Shown piece after piece: positions 29,631 to 37,912 of a stretch of 64,000 bases of DNA. The translations under genes were made by a program, and so were the position numbers. The stretch lies in assembly GCF_005222225.1 (NCBI RefSeq), contig NZ_CP036536.1:1636001-1700000 (forward strand), in the 5' to 3' direction. The DNA is from Salinimonas lutimaris (GTDB taxonomy: Bacteria > Pseudomonadota > Gammaproteobacteria > Enterobacterales > Alteromonadaceae). A model generated the notes under the pieces. That model worked only from the letters and a program-made list of their open reading frames with translations, did not search any database and had not been told where the DNA came from. Position 1 is the first letter of the stretch. Every line of letters begins with the position of its first letter.

Positions 29631-29873
29631 ATGGCACAGGTTCACCACAAAGCGCTGGCGCTGGTCGAACAACATCACTGGAATGATGCACATGATTTGG
29701 TTCACGACAATCACGATGAGTTGTCGTGCCTGATCCACGGATACCTGCATCGAATGGAAGGCGATAAGGTCAACGCCCGCTACTGGTACCGGCGAGCCGG
29801 GCAATGTCTGCCAACCAATTCGCTGGCAGACGAGTTTGTTCGTTTATCTGAGTATATTGCCCAACACGAATAG
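29631..29873 (+). CDS. Small conserved protein of unknown function
   Basis: An 80-residue soluble protein, preceded by AAAGGAGAATCCATTT, a good ribosome site. It is rich in His and Trp; HGYLHRMEGDKVNARYWYRRAG is a compact helix-turn-helix-like repeat reminiscent of a TPR/SEL1 unit. I recall similar short proteins in other gammaproteobacteria but no assigned role. It is flanked by the S9 peptidase (divergent) and the broken TonB receptor (convergent). Confidence 0.7.
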   Translation: MAQVHHKALALVEQHHWNDAHDLVHDNHDELSCLIHGYLHRMEGDKVNARYWYRRAGQCLPTNSLADEFVRLSEYIAQHE

Positions 29874-29896
29874 CCCGGCTTTAGCCGCTGGCACTG

Positions 29897-32050
29897 TTAT
29901 AACGCATAACTTAACCGAACCTGGGTAAACCTGGGCTGCCCGAACTGCACCTGTCCACCCCCGGAAATGTAGTTGTAGTACTTGTCGTCAAACAGGTTAT
30001 TCACGTTCAGCTGAATATTCAGCTGTTCAGTAATCTGGTAGCGCACCATTATGCTGGCAAGGGTTACCGCTTCCTGTACCACACCCGCTCTGGTGCTACT
30101 CTGACTCACCTCATCCATCCAGTTAATACCGCCGCCCAAGGTGAGTGCCGGCAGAGCAGCCAGCTGATAGCTGGTAAACATTTTAAATTGCTTGCGCGGA
30201 TAACTGGGGTTAACATCTACGCCACTGGCATCCTGCGCCTGATATTGCGACCATCCCATATTGATATTCCAGCCATCCACGGGCTGACCAACCAGTTCAA
30301 TTTCAAAACCGGTACTTTCTGTCCCCTGCGCTTCGCGCTGAGCCACGGTTGCCGGTGAACCGGGCACAAAATAAGGATTTCCCTGTGCATCCACGTCATC
30401 CTGGGCCAGATTATCCTGCTTAATGTTGAATACTGACATCGCAGTATGTAGCCGATCATCCAGAAAGCTGCTTTTCAGGCCCAGTTCGTAGGTGACTCCT
30501 TCCAGCGAATCAAGATAGTCGCCGTTTCTGTTCTGAGCATTCTGGGGCCGGAAAATATCGGTGTAGCTGGCATAAATACGGTGCTGGTCGGACATGTCGT
30601 ACAACAGGCCGGCATAGGGAATAAACACCCCTGTTTCACCAAAGTTAGTCGATGTGCCGTAGCTTTGCCCCTCACGCTCCCAGCTGGCAATACGGCCACC
30701 GGCAATCAGTTTGAGCCGCGGTGAAAGATGCAGACGGGTTGCTGCGTAAATCCCTTTTTGTTCTGTATCCAGTTGTTCTCCTACCGAGGTGGGTGAGTCG
30801 CTCCAGTCAGGTTCGGACCATTGATTATCCTAGGTGAAAATATTATCAATCGGCAAAGGGTCGCTGCTTATTACATCATAAACCTGAACCAGTGCATCCT
30901 GTTTGGAATACAGAGCGCCCACCACAAATTCATGCAGATTACCCAAAAGCTGATAATCACCTTTTAGCTGAATATCCAGACTATCCAGATCACTTTCGCC
31001 TGCAGAGCGATACGGCCAGGCAATCAAACCACTGCCGGTATCTTTGTCCAGTGCACCATACACATAAAGTAGTCGTACATTCGGCTTTCTATATTTCAGC
31101 TTGTTGTAATTGGCCTGAAGTTCCCAGCCGTTATCAAAGGTGTGCGCAATATTGGCAAAAAAATTACTGTTTTCGGTTTCCCAGCGGGTCCAGGATGCTG
31201 AGGTGGAGGTTGATACATCCCAGTCCACTGGCGAGCCATCGCTGTACAGGGCAGTAAGGCCTCCCCAAAAATTCCCTTCAGGCACATTGTGTTGATAACT
31301 CAGGCCGGCTCTTAGCAGGGTATTGTCAGTGATGTCACCTTCAATGACGCCGTAAAGTACGCTGGATCGATTGGAAAATATATCCAGGTAAGAGTCGCCT
31401 TCTTCGTATTTTGCCACCACGCGACCACGTACAGTGCCTGCTTCATTTAAGCCTGTCGATACATCGGTGGTTGCTTCCAGATTATTCCAGCTGCCCGCAG
31501 CCACACTGATAGTTCCACTAAAGTCGCGACTGCTAGCGTGTTTGCGAACCAGGTTGATAGAGCCGGAGGGATCGCCCACTCCGGTGAGCAGGCCGGTGGA
31601 GCCTCGTACAAATTCCACCCGGTCATACAAAATGACATCCGCGATGGTTTCGCCGGAATCGGCGGCGAGGCTCCAGGGCAGGGGAACACCATCAATCTGA
31701 TAGCTTTGAATGTCAAAGCCCCGGGCCTGCAATGTATTACGCACATTATCCAGCGCCCTGAAAGATACTCCGGTTGTATTCTGTACCACTTCAATAACCG
31801 TATCCAGCGCCTGATCCTGAATCCGTTCTGCGGTGATGACACTGACAGATTGTGGCGTTTCAAGCAGCGTCAGCCCTAAACCGGTGGCGGTATCAATGCG
31901 TTCCGCAACCGTGTAGCCGCCGACAACTTCGATATGTTCTATTTCATCTGACGGTTCATTGTTATCGGTCTGTGCCAAAACAGGCATGGTACTGAACAGC
32001 ATAAGTGTAGCGGCGGCGGCAGGACGATAGGTAAAGCAACTAGGTAGCAT
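29897..32050 (-). pseudogene. Siderophore-type TonB-dependent receptor with one in-frame TAG
   Basis: One continuous frame of 718 codons is interrupted by a single amber codon at 30832-30830 (codon 407). The N-terminal part has a signal peptide (about 1-26), a plug with SVSVITAERIQDQALDTVI and TLQARGFDIQSYQIDGVPLP, and FVRGSTGLLTGVGDPSGSIN, as in FpvA/FhuE-like ferric-siderophore receptors. After the TAG the same frame continues with DNQWSEPDWSDSPTS and through the barrel to the end FTQVRLSYAL. Everything else is intact. The likely ancestral codon is CAG (Gln) or TGG. A Fur-like box lies 85 bp upstream. It is a young nonsense mutation, a sequencing error, or a read-through case. Confidence 0.85.
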
Positions 32051-32134
32051 GTGTGTTCCTTAAATGATAACGGGCTTTACGCCTCTTAATACAAGGTGAA
32101 CAATAACTGGCGAGAACTATACAGCAATAATAAT

Positions 32135-32153
32135 GTAAATGATAATCGTTTCC
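32135..32153 (-). promoter_or_regulatory. Fur-like box upstream of the TonB receptor
   Basis: The 19 bp around AAATGATAATCGTTTCC match the Fur consensus GATAATGATAATCATTATC at 14 of 19 positions by my alignment. It lies 85 bp before the receptor start, which suits iron repression. Confidence 0.6.
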
Positions 32154-32183
32154 ATTTGTAATGGTGCATTGACGTGGGGGATA

Positions 32184-32278
32184 GTGGAGACAAAAAGCGG
32201 TGGGCCAAAGTGACTGTCCACGCTTAAACGTTCAGTTAGTGAAGATGAAAAACGGTGGAGCAAAGTGACTGTCTCCAC
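32184..32278. repeat. 95-bp element with terminal inverted repeats and internal direct repeats
   Basis: GTGGAGACA (32184-32192) is mirrored by TGTCTCCAC (32270-32278). Inside, AAAAAGCGGTGGGCCAAAG (from 32192) and AAAAACGGTGGAGCAAAG (from 32248) begin two direct copies of about 30 bp, each running into GTGACTGT-C(T)CCAC. The pattern resembles two insertion-sequence ends left side by side, or a very small MITE. It lies between the two Fur-like boxes. Confidence 0.55.
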
Positions 32279-32390
32279 AATCCGGTATCTTCACGCATTA
32301 TTATTCAATCATGTTTATAAAATTAAAGTTAGCTTATTAATGACTAAAACTGATTAGGGCAATGTGTTCTATTCATTACCTCATCTAAAT

Positions 32391-32409
32391 GAAAATGGTT
32401 ATCATTTAT
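32391..32409 (+). promoter_or_regulatory. Fur/Mur-like box upstream of mntX
   Basis: GAAAATGGTTATCATTTAT matches the Fur consensus at 13 of 19 positions. It lies 67 bp before the mntX start. Fur-family repressors that respond to manganese (Mur) use similar sites, so metal repression of mntX is plausible. Confidence 0.55.
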
Positions 32410-32475
32410 TGAATCAATATAACCCGACGTTTTCCCTGCAACACAGGGAAACGCCTGACGAATAGTGGAAAAAAG

Positions 32476-33684
32476 ATGGGTGACTTGTTAACGCCATTGA
32501 ATCATGTAAAAACTGCCGCTCGGGCTAACGCGTGGGTGGTCAATAAACGGCTATTCTTACCGGCTATTGTGCTGGTACTGATGGGGGTGCCGGTATCACG
32601 GGAGGCAACCTTACAGATATTAAGTGATGCCTATTTTCAGGTAGCTGCTTTTGTATATGCGTCGCTGGCACTGTATTACATCGCCACCCACAGGGTCGAT
32701 CCTGAAGCAGTGGGTGAGTACATGCGCAGTAATCCCGCGGCCGAAATTGGCCTGGCTGCCTTTCTGGGGGTACTGCCTGGGTGTGGAGGCGCCATCATTG
32801 TTGTTACCCAGTACACTAAGGGCGTGACCAGCTTTGGTGCCGTAGTGGCTGTGCTGGTTAGCACCATGGGAGATGCCGCGTTTTTGTTGCTGGCTCAGGC
32901 GCCATCAGAGGCCGCGGTGGTACTGTCGATAAGTTTTGTCGCCGGTACCATGACCGGATTAGTGGTCAACCGTTTTCACAACTTTGTTCCTGCTTCTGTT
33001 AATAACCAAAACAGTGTGGACAGTCACAAAAATCATTCCGCAGGTAATGATCAGGTAAACTCGTCGACAGGGCTGGCTGATGTCTCTGTCACTTTCTGGT
33101 TACTGGTAGCATTGCCCTCACTGGCAATTGCCATGCTGCTGGCATTTCAGGTGAATGTAGCGGCGCTTTTAAACATTACCGACAGCACATTTTTAATGGT
33201 CGGTGCCAGTCTGGGTTTTGTCAGCATTATGCTGTGGGCGCTATCCAGTGAAGGAACTGATTATACCTCTGTTGCCAGTGAAGATTGTTGCCCGGCACCG
33301 GTGAACTGGCAACAAAAAGCCGCGCTGGACACTCAATTTGTACTGGCCTGGGTGGTGGCAGCCTTTTTAGTATTTGAAATGACTATCGTATTTCTGGGGA
33401 TTGATGTTGCTGCACAGTTGCAAACTATGGGCCCGGCGGTGGTGGGGCTGGCGATTCTGATTGGCTTTCTTCCCGGTTGTGGCCCGCAGATACTGGTCAC
33501 ATCACTGTACCTGACGGGGGCAGTACCGTTTTCTGCTTTACTGGGAAACGCCATCAGTAACGACGGTGATGCATTATTCCCGGCGCTGGCATTATCACCT
33601 AAAGCAGCCATGCTGGCCACGGTGTACTCAGCCATGCCGGCCATTGTGATCGGATACGGGTATTACTTCTTATTTGAGATATAA
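32476..33684 (+). CDS. mntX: MntX-type putative manganese transporter (10-TM family)
   Basis: A 402-residue inner-membrane protein with about ten hydrophobic segments and clear internal duplication. LGVLPGCGGAIIVVTQYTKG and MGDAAFLLLAQAP in the first half correspond to IGFLPGCGPQILVTSLYLTG and DGDALFPALALSP in the second. The repeated PGCG and GDA motifs are likely to line the ion path. The Pfam family is labelled a putative heavy-metal exporter, but members in roseobacters, vibrios and Alteromonadales were shown to take up Mn2+ (MntX). A cytoplasmic linker of His, Asn and Ser separates the halves. The upstream Fur/Mur-like box favours uptake. Confidence 0.75.
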   Translation: MGDLLTPLNHVKTAARANAWVVNKRLFLPAIVLVLMGVPVSREATLQILSDAYFQVAAFVYASLALYYIATHRVDPEAVGEYMRSNPAAEIGLAAFLGVLPGCGGAIIVVTQYTKGVTSFGAVVAVLVSTMGDAAFLLLAQAPSEAAVVLSISFVAGTMTGLVVNRFHNFVPASVNNQNSVDSHKNHSAGNDQVNSSTGLADVSVTFWLLVALPSLAIAMLLAFQVNVAALLNITDSTFLMVGASLGFVSIMLWALSSEGTDYTSVASEDCCPAPVNWQQKAALDTQFVLAWVVAAFLVFEMTIVFLGIDVAAQLQTMGPAVVGLAILIGFLPGCGPQILVTSLYLTGAVPFSALLGNAISNDGDALFPALALSPKAAMLATVYSAMPAIVIGYGYYFLFEI

Positions 33685-33746
33685 CCCAGGGTAGGGTTAA
33701 CCAAAAGCGTTGTCAGCTTACTGGCAGCTGTTTGCGAGAAGCAGAT

Positions 33747-33776
33747 AAAAAAAGCCGCCGGATGAGTAGCGGCGGC
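33747..33776 (-). terminator. Rho-independent terminator acting on the minus strand only
   Basis: GCCGCCG and CGGCGGC (33754-33760 and 33770-33776 on the plus strand) form a 7-bp GC stem with a 9-nt loop. The A7 run at 33747-33753 becomes a U-run only on the minus strand; on the plus strand no T-run follows. It therefore does not serve mntX and implies a minus-strand transcript here. Confidence 0.75.
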
Positions 33777-33935
33777 ATAAGAACGGCAATGACTGCCAGT
33801 GCGATTACCCAGCATAAAAAGACTGGGGAGCCTGAAATATCCCATCCCTCGTGGCAGACAAGATGCCCACTACAACATGTTGTCCGCCCCATGCCACAAA
33901 GCTGAGTTTGGGTCACAAGACTTTATAACAGACAC
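33747..33935 (-). ncRNA. Candidate small RNA with Fur-like box in its promoter
   Basis: A minus-strand promoter, TTGATA (33970-33965), 17 bp, TAATGT (33947-33942), predicts a start near 33935. The terminator at 33747-33776 gives a transcript of about 190 nt. The promoter spacer contains TAAGAAT-T-ATTATCA (33955-33969), matching the 7-1-7 Fur site in 12 of 14 positions. Inside, GTGGCA (33851) pairs with TGCCAC (33892), and ACAACATGTTGT is palindromic, so the RNA could fold. No convincing open frame with a ribosome site fits the transcript. It has the layout of a RyhB-like iron-responsive sRNA, but I do not recognise the RyhB core sequence. Confidence 0.4.
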
Positions 33936-34061
33936 ACACTTACATTAATCTAAATAAGAATTATTATCAACAGTGAAGCTTTGGGGGATCTAAATAAAAA
34001 CAATTACCATTTGCAAATGGGTTCTGGAGTGTCTACATTAAAGCTAACGGAGGACACTATT

Positions 34062-34421
34062 ATGCAACTATCCTTTTTATGTACTAAACACGCCGACTGG
34101 GTTTACAGTCATCCGCAGCAGGCGCTGCATTGCCTGGCGCGTGACGAGATGCAGGGCACTATGTTGTTTATGGACGGTAAGTATCGTGATTGTATTGCGT
34201 ATCTCGGTTGCGCGTATGATATCACCGCAATCCTGCTGGAAGTGGAAGAGGGCAAAAATGATGGCCTGATAAACAAACTGCAGTCACTAGCCAGTTTATT
34301 GTGCTCTGCATACAAAGAGCTGCGCTTAAATGAATACACCCGGGCACTGGATCGACGCACCAGTCTGTTATTGGTAGCAGCAACCCGGCCGGCTGCAATG
34401 GTGCAGACCGGCAGCGAGTAA
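34062..34421 (+). CDS. Hypothetical protein, 119 residues
   Basis: I choose the ATG at 34062 because GGAGGA lies 8 bp upstream; the in-frame codons back to 33981 are unlikely to be translated. The protein is soluble and mainly helical, with cysteines in FLCTKH, LHCLAR, YRDCIAYLGC and LLCSAY. The middle (DGKYRDCIAYLGCAYDITAI) resembles a TPR-like helical pair. I do not recognise a family. A Fur-like box sits about 95 bp upstream, so iron-responsive expression is possible for this gene as well. Confidence 0.6.
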   Translation: MQLSFLCTKHADWVYSHPQQALHCLARDEMQGTMLFMDGKYRDCIAYLGCAYDITAILLEVEEGKNDGLINKLQSLASLLCSAYKELRLNEYTRALDRRTSLLLVAATRPAAMVQTGSE

Positions 34422-34443
34422 ATCGGCGGTTGGCAAACGCTGC

Positions 34444-35763
34444 TCACCAGCGGTGTTTGCTACATCCAGCTACGGCATAAAATAATATATACAGGTAGCA
34501 GGGGATGGCCATCAGATATGCATTCAGAATGCCGAAATGATCCGACAGTGCGCCGAAGAGCATTGGCAGTATTGCCCCACCAGAAATCCCCATTATCAGC
34601 AGCGCCGAGCCTCTGGCAGTAAAATGTCCCAGCCCTTTGAGGGCCAGAGGCCACACTGCTGGCCAGACAATCGCGTTGGCAAGTCCCAGTAACGCGATAC
34701 AAGTGATAGGGTCGGGTAGCAGGCGAATACCAAGCCAGCCCCACAGGATTTGTGACAACCAGGTGCTGTTGATGTTACTTAGCGGAATGAGGGTGCACAA
34801 TAACACGCCCAGCACGGTACTGAGCATCAGCAACTGACGCTGTGACATCACATTGGGAGTCAGCAACAGGCCAAGACAATAACCTATTACCATAAATATC
34901 ATTGTAAATGAGGTCAGCCCCAGTGCGCCGGTTACACCAAGTTCAGAGCCTGCTAGCCCAATGGTATCACCGGCGATAACTTCCACGCCCACATAGAAAA
35001 ATAACGCTATTACGCCCAGAATGAGCTGAGGAAACTGCCACACTGAGCCTTCGCCTTTGCCAGCTTGAGACAGTGAATTTTGTTCTTCGTCCAACTCAAG
35101 GTCTGGCAGGCCGGAAAAATGCAGAATAACAGCAAGAGCACTCAACGCTGCAGCCATACTTAGGTAAGGCAATATCAGAGCGTCAGCCAGTGACTGAATT
35201 TGAAGCTGGCGTTCTGTCAGTGACAGTGCTGCAATACTTTGTGCGGTAACACCTTCAAAATCAGCCAGCACCATAGTAGTAAAAAGAATCGGAGCCAGCC
35301 AGCCAGCCCCCTTATTAAGCAGACCCATTACAGATATTCGCGCAGCAGCGCTCTCGTTGGGGCCGACCTTAACCAGGTATGGATTGGAAGCTGTCTGAAG
35401 TATGGTTAGCCCGGAGCCTACAATAAACTGAGCAAGTATAAACAGGATAAACATCTGAGACTCAGCCGCCGGTACGAACAGTACGCACCCGCCAGCCATC
35501 ATCAACAAACCGGCAGACATCGACATTCGGTATCCAATTTTATTGATAACCCACGACATCGGCAGCGCCATCACTACATATGCAATATAAAAGCTGAATG
35601 CGATGAGCAATGCTTCAGTGCTGCTTAACTGACACACAATCTGTAAAAAGGGAATCAGTGCACCGTTAAGCCAGGTAATAAAGCCAAATACAAAAAACAG
35701 GCTGCCAATAATACACATAGGTAAAAAGGTTGAACCGGTTGCTTTAAGGGTGGTTGTCGTCAT
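34444..35763 (-). CDS. nagP: N-acetylglucosamine MFS transporter NagP
   Basis: A 439-residue major facilitator of the FucP/GluP group that brings GlcNAc through the inner membrane. Family features are SLFFVFGFITWLNGALIPFLQ in the first helix, LTILQTASNPYLVKVGP, and GISGGAILPMLFGALSDHFG. The start ATG at 35763 overlaps the nagA stop (ATGA). NagP-type porters replace the PTS in Alteromonadales and pair with a separate kinase, as here. It is the last gene of the nag operon. Confidence 0.85.
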   Translation of the reverse strand: MTTTTLKATGSTFLPMCIIGSLFFVFGFITWLNGALIPFLQIVCQLSSTEALLIAFSFYIAYVVMALPMSWVINKIGYRMSMSAGLLMMAGGCVLFVPAAESQMFILFILAQFIVGSGLTILQTASNPYLVKVGPNESAAARISVMGLLNKGAGWLAPILFTTMVLADFEGVTAQSIAALSLTERQLQIQSLADALILPYLSMAAALSALAVILHFSGLPDLELDEEQNSLSQAGKGEGSVWQFPQLILGVIALFFYVGVEVIAGDTIGLAGSELGVTGALGLTSFTMIFMVIGYCLGLLLTPNVMSQRQLLMLSTVLGVLLCTLIPLSNINSTWLSQILWGWLGIRLLPDPITCIALLGLANAIVWPAVWPLALKGLGHFTARGSALLIMGISGGAILPMLFGALSDHFGILNAYLMAIPCYLYILFYAVAGCSKHRW

Positions 35764-36920
35764 GATTTTATCCCCGCAGTTTTGCATTTAAAAGGTGTAA
35801 CCGGCTGCCCATCGTACCAGCAATGAGTCAGGTTCAGTGATTGATCCAAGGCCAGGATATCGGCGCATCGGCCCTCTTCAATCAGGCCATGGCTATTTGC
35901 TTTATTTAAAAATCTTGCCGGTGTGGTGGTTGCCATTAACAGTGCCTGTTCGATGGGTAAACCTAGCTGTTCTACACTATTTTTTAGGGCCTCAGTCATA
36001 GTCAATACTGAACCAGCCAGCGTGCCGTTAGCAAGTGTTAAGGTATTGCCTGAACGGGTTATTTTCTGGTCGTGATAATAGAAGTGAGTACACTCGCTGG
36101 CCGCTGGCGCCATTGCATCGGTGACCAGCATAGTGCGGCTGGCACCCAGCAATCGTATGGCTGGTTTCGCGGTGGCCGGGTGAACATGAATACTATCTAC
36201 AATAATACCGGCAAAAGCGTGGGGATGATTTAGGGCCGCGCCAACCATGCCTGGCTCCCTGCTGGTAAGCGCAGACATGGCATTAAAAAGATGCGTGAAC
36301 CCCGCAGCACCTGCGTTCAGGGCCGCTGTGGCGGTAGCATAATCTGCTTCAGAATGGCCCAGCGATACGATCACGCCAGCTTCGGTCAACTGGGTGATTT
36401 GAGAGGGGCTAACTACATCTGGTGCCAGCGTGACTATGACCTGACCCAGATCTTGTCGGGTGAATAATTCTATTTCAGCGTCAGATACAGGTCGCAAATG
36501 CGTAAAACTATGCATCCCCTTTTTACCAGCGCTTAAGTGAGGGCCTTCAAAATGCAGGCCCGGCAGCCGGTGCGGCTGCGTTTTTCTGGCCAGAGCAAAA
36601 GCATCCGCACCAGCCCGCATCACGTCGATATCATCGGTGATTAAAGTTGGACATAAAGCCCCTGTGCCGGTTTTCTGGTGAGCATTTAGCATGGTAAATA
36701 ATGCCGCGGGAGTAGGGGTATGGTTGAACTGAACACCACCACCACCATTTACCTGAGTATCTATCATCGCCGGACAAAGCAATTCGTAAACCGGAGCGTT
36801 GGGCGGAGGAATAACATTAGTGTTCAGACTGGTAACTATACCGTTATTCAACGTCACACTGACCATTGAAAACATCCGGTAGCCATTAAATAATTGTCGC
36901 GCGTACAATGTTTCCATCAT
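35760..36920 (-). CDS. nagA: N-acetylglucosamine-6-phosphate deacetylase
   Basis: A 386-residue amidohydrolase that removes acetate from GlcNAc-6-P. Family blocks are CPAMIDTQVNGGGG, HFEGPHLSAGKKGMH, VSLGHSEADYATA, GFTHLFNAMSALTSREPGMVG, and VTDAMAPAA, which carries the catalytic Asp. The metal-binding residues His in LGHSEA and THLFNAM are in place. It overlaps nagB by 4 bp upstream and nagP by 4 bp downstream, so the operon is tightly coupled. Confidence 0.93.
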   Translation of the reverse strand: MMETLYARQLFNGYRMFSMVSVTLNNGIVTSLNTNVIPPPNAPVYELLCPAMIDTQVNGGGGVQFNHTPTPAALFTMLNAHQKTGTGALCPTLITDDIDVMRAGADAFALARKTQPHRLPGLHFEGPHLSAGKKGMHSFTHLRPVSDAEIELFTRQDLGQVIVTLAPDVVSPSQITQLTEAGVIVSLGHSEADYATATAALNAGAAGFTHLFNAMSALTSREPGMVGAALNHPHAFAGIIVDSIHVHPATAKPAIRLLGASRTMLVTDAMAPAASECTHFYYHDQKITRSGNTLTLANGTLAGSVLTMTEALKNSVEQLGLPIEQALLMATTTPARFLNKANSHGLIEEGRCADILALDQSLNLTHCWYDGQPVTPFKCKTAGIKS

Positions 36921-37912
36921 ATTGTCTCAGTGACTTTCTTCAGGCCTGCCGGATTATCCGGATCTAGTTGCATCTGTCGGGCGGCAAGCTCTAAGTCCAG
37001 ATAAAAACGCTGCATAATAAGCAAAGGAGATATTAGGGGATGTGCTGTTGGTCGCAGCATACTGATGACTGAGCCACCGCGCCGCGTGACTTCGCAAATT
37101 TGCTGGTCGTGCCAGCCTGATGTGGCATCGTTGATGGAAACATCAAAAACTGTCATGGGCCGGTTGAGCAAGGATATCGGACCGTGCAAAAACTCAGCAC
37201 TTGAAAAGGCCTCGGCGTGAATACCGCATACTTCTTTGAGCTTAAGGGCTATTTCACGGCTGATTGCGTAGCCAAAGGCCCGCCCCAGCACAACACAATG
37301 ACTTAATGGGCGTAGCTGATCGGCATTTAAAAGCGGCGACAGGGCAATAACCTTATCAAGTTCCTCTGGCAGAGTACGCACTGCCTCCATAAGGCTTTTA
37401 TCGAGTGTCACTGCTGCGACCATTCCCAGCAGCGCAAACAAAGTTGCAAGATAACTTTTGGTTGCCGCTACCGCTATTTCAGAACCGGCCCGCAGCGGCA
37501 CAAAAAAATCAGCAATGGTTTGAAGTTCTGAACTCTCGTCGTTGACCAGAGCCACCAACAATGCACCGGCTTGCTTTGCCATAGCAGCCTGAGCCAAAAT
37601 ATCTGGGCTTCGCCCTGACTGGGAAATGACAATGACCAGCGCTTTTTGCAGATTAAGCTGTTTTTTAAATACACTGTTTACCGAGGGCGCAGCAGCGGCT
37701 ACCGGTAACCCTAATTCGGTTTCAAACAGGTATTTGGCAAATACCCCAGCATGATCTGAGCTTCCTCGTCCAATCATATATACGAACTGCGGCTGGAATA
37801 AAGCCAGCTCTCTGGCCAGCGCCTGATATATCCCAGTATTGTCGGCTAACTGGGTTCTGAACGCAGATGGTGTATGCGCCGCTTCGCGAGCCATGTGTGT
37901 AGAAGTCATCAT
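36917..37912 (-). CDS. nagB-II: SIS-domain glucosamine-6-phosphate deaminase (NagB-II)
   Basis: A 331-residue protein with two SIS domains like the isomerase half of GlmS but without the glutaminase domain. Motifs are MIGRGSSDHAGVFAKYLFE, VISQSGRSPDILAQA, AVAATKSYLATLFALLG, and KLKEVCGIHAEAFSSAEFLHGP. In Shewanella and Alteromonadales this form replaces classical NagB and converts GlcN-6-P to fructose-6-P and ammonia. It overlaps nagK by 4 bp and nagA by 4 bp. Confidence 0.87.
   Translation of the reverse strand: MMTSTHMAREAAHTPSAFRTQLADNTGIYQALARELALFQPQFVYMIGRGSSDHAGVFAKYLFETELGLPVAAAAPSVNSVFKKQLNLQKALVIVISQSGRSPDILAQAAMAKQAGALLVALVNDESSELQTIADFFVPLRAGSEIAVAATKSYLATLFALLGMVAAVTLDKSLMEAVRTLPEELDKVIALSPLLNADQLRPLSHCVVLGRAFGYAISREIALKLKEVCGIHAEAFSSAEFLHGPISLLNRPMTVFDVSINDATSGWHDQQICEVTRRGGSVISMLRPTAHPLISPLLIMQRFYLDLELAARQMQLDPDNPAGLKKVTETI

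Noticed and set aside
32476-33684. Calling this protein a heavy-metal or arsenic exporter
   Set aside because: That is the older Pfam label; characterised marine members import manganese, and the Fur/Mur-like box upstream fits import better.
33663-33916. Minus-strand frames of 60 and 67 codons, one with a hydrophobic stretch
   Set aside because: Both run through the strong terminator at 33747-33776 and lack ribosome sites; the region is better explained as a non-coding transcript.
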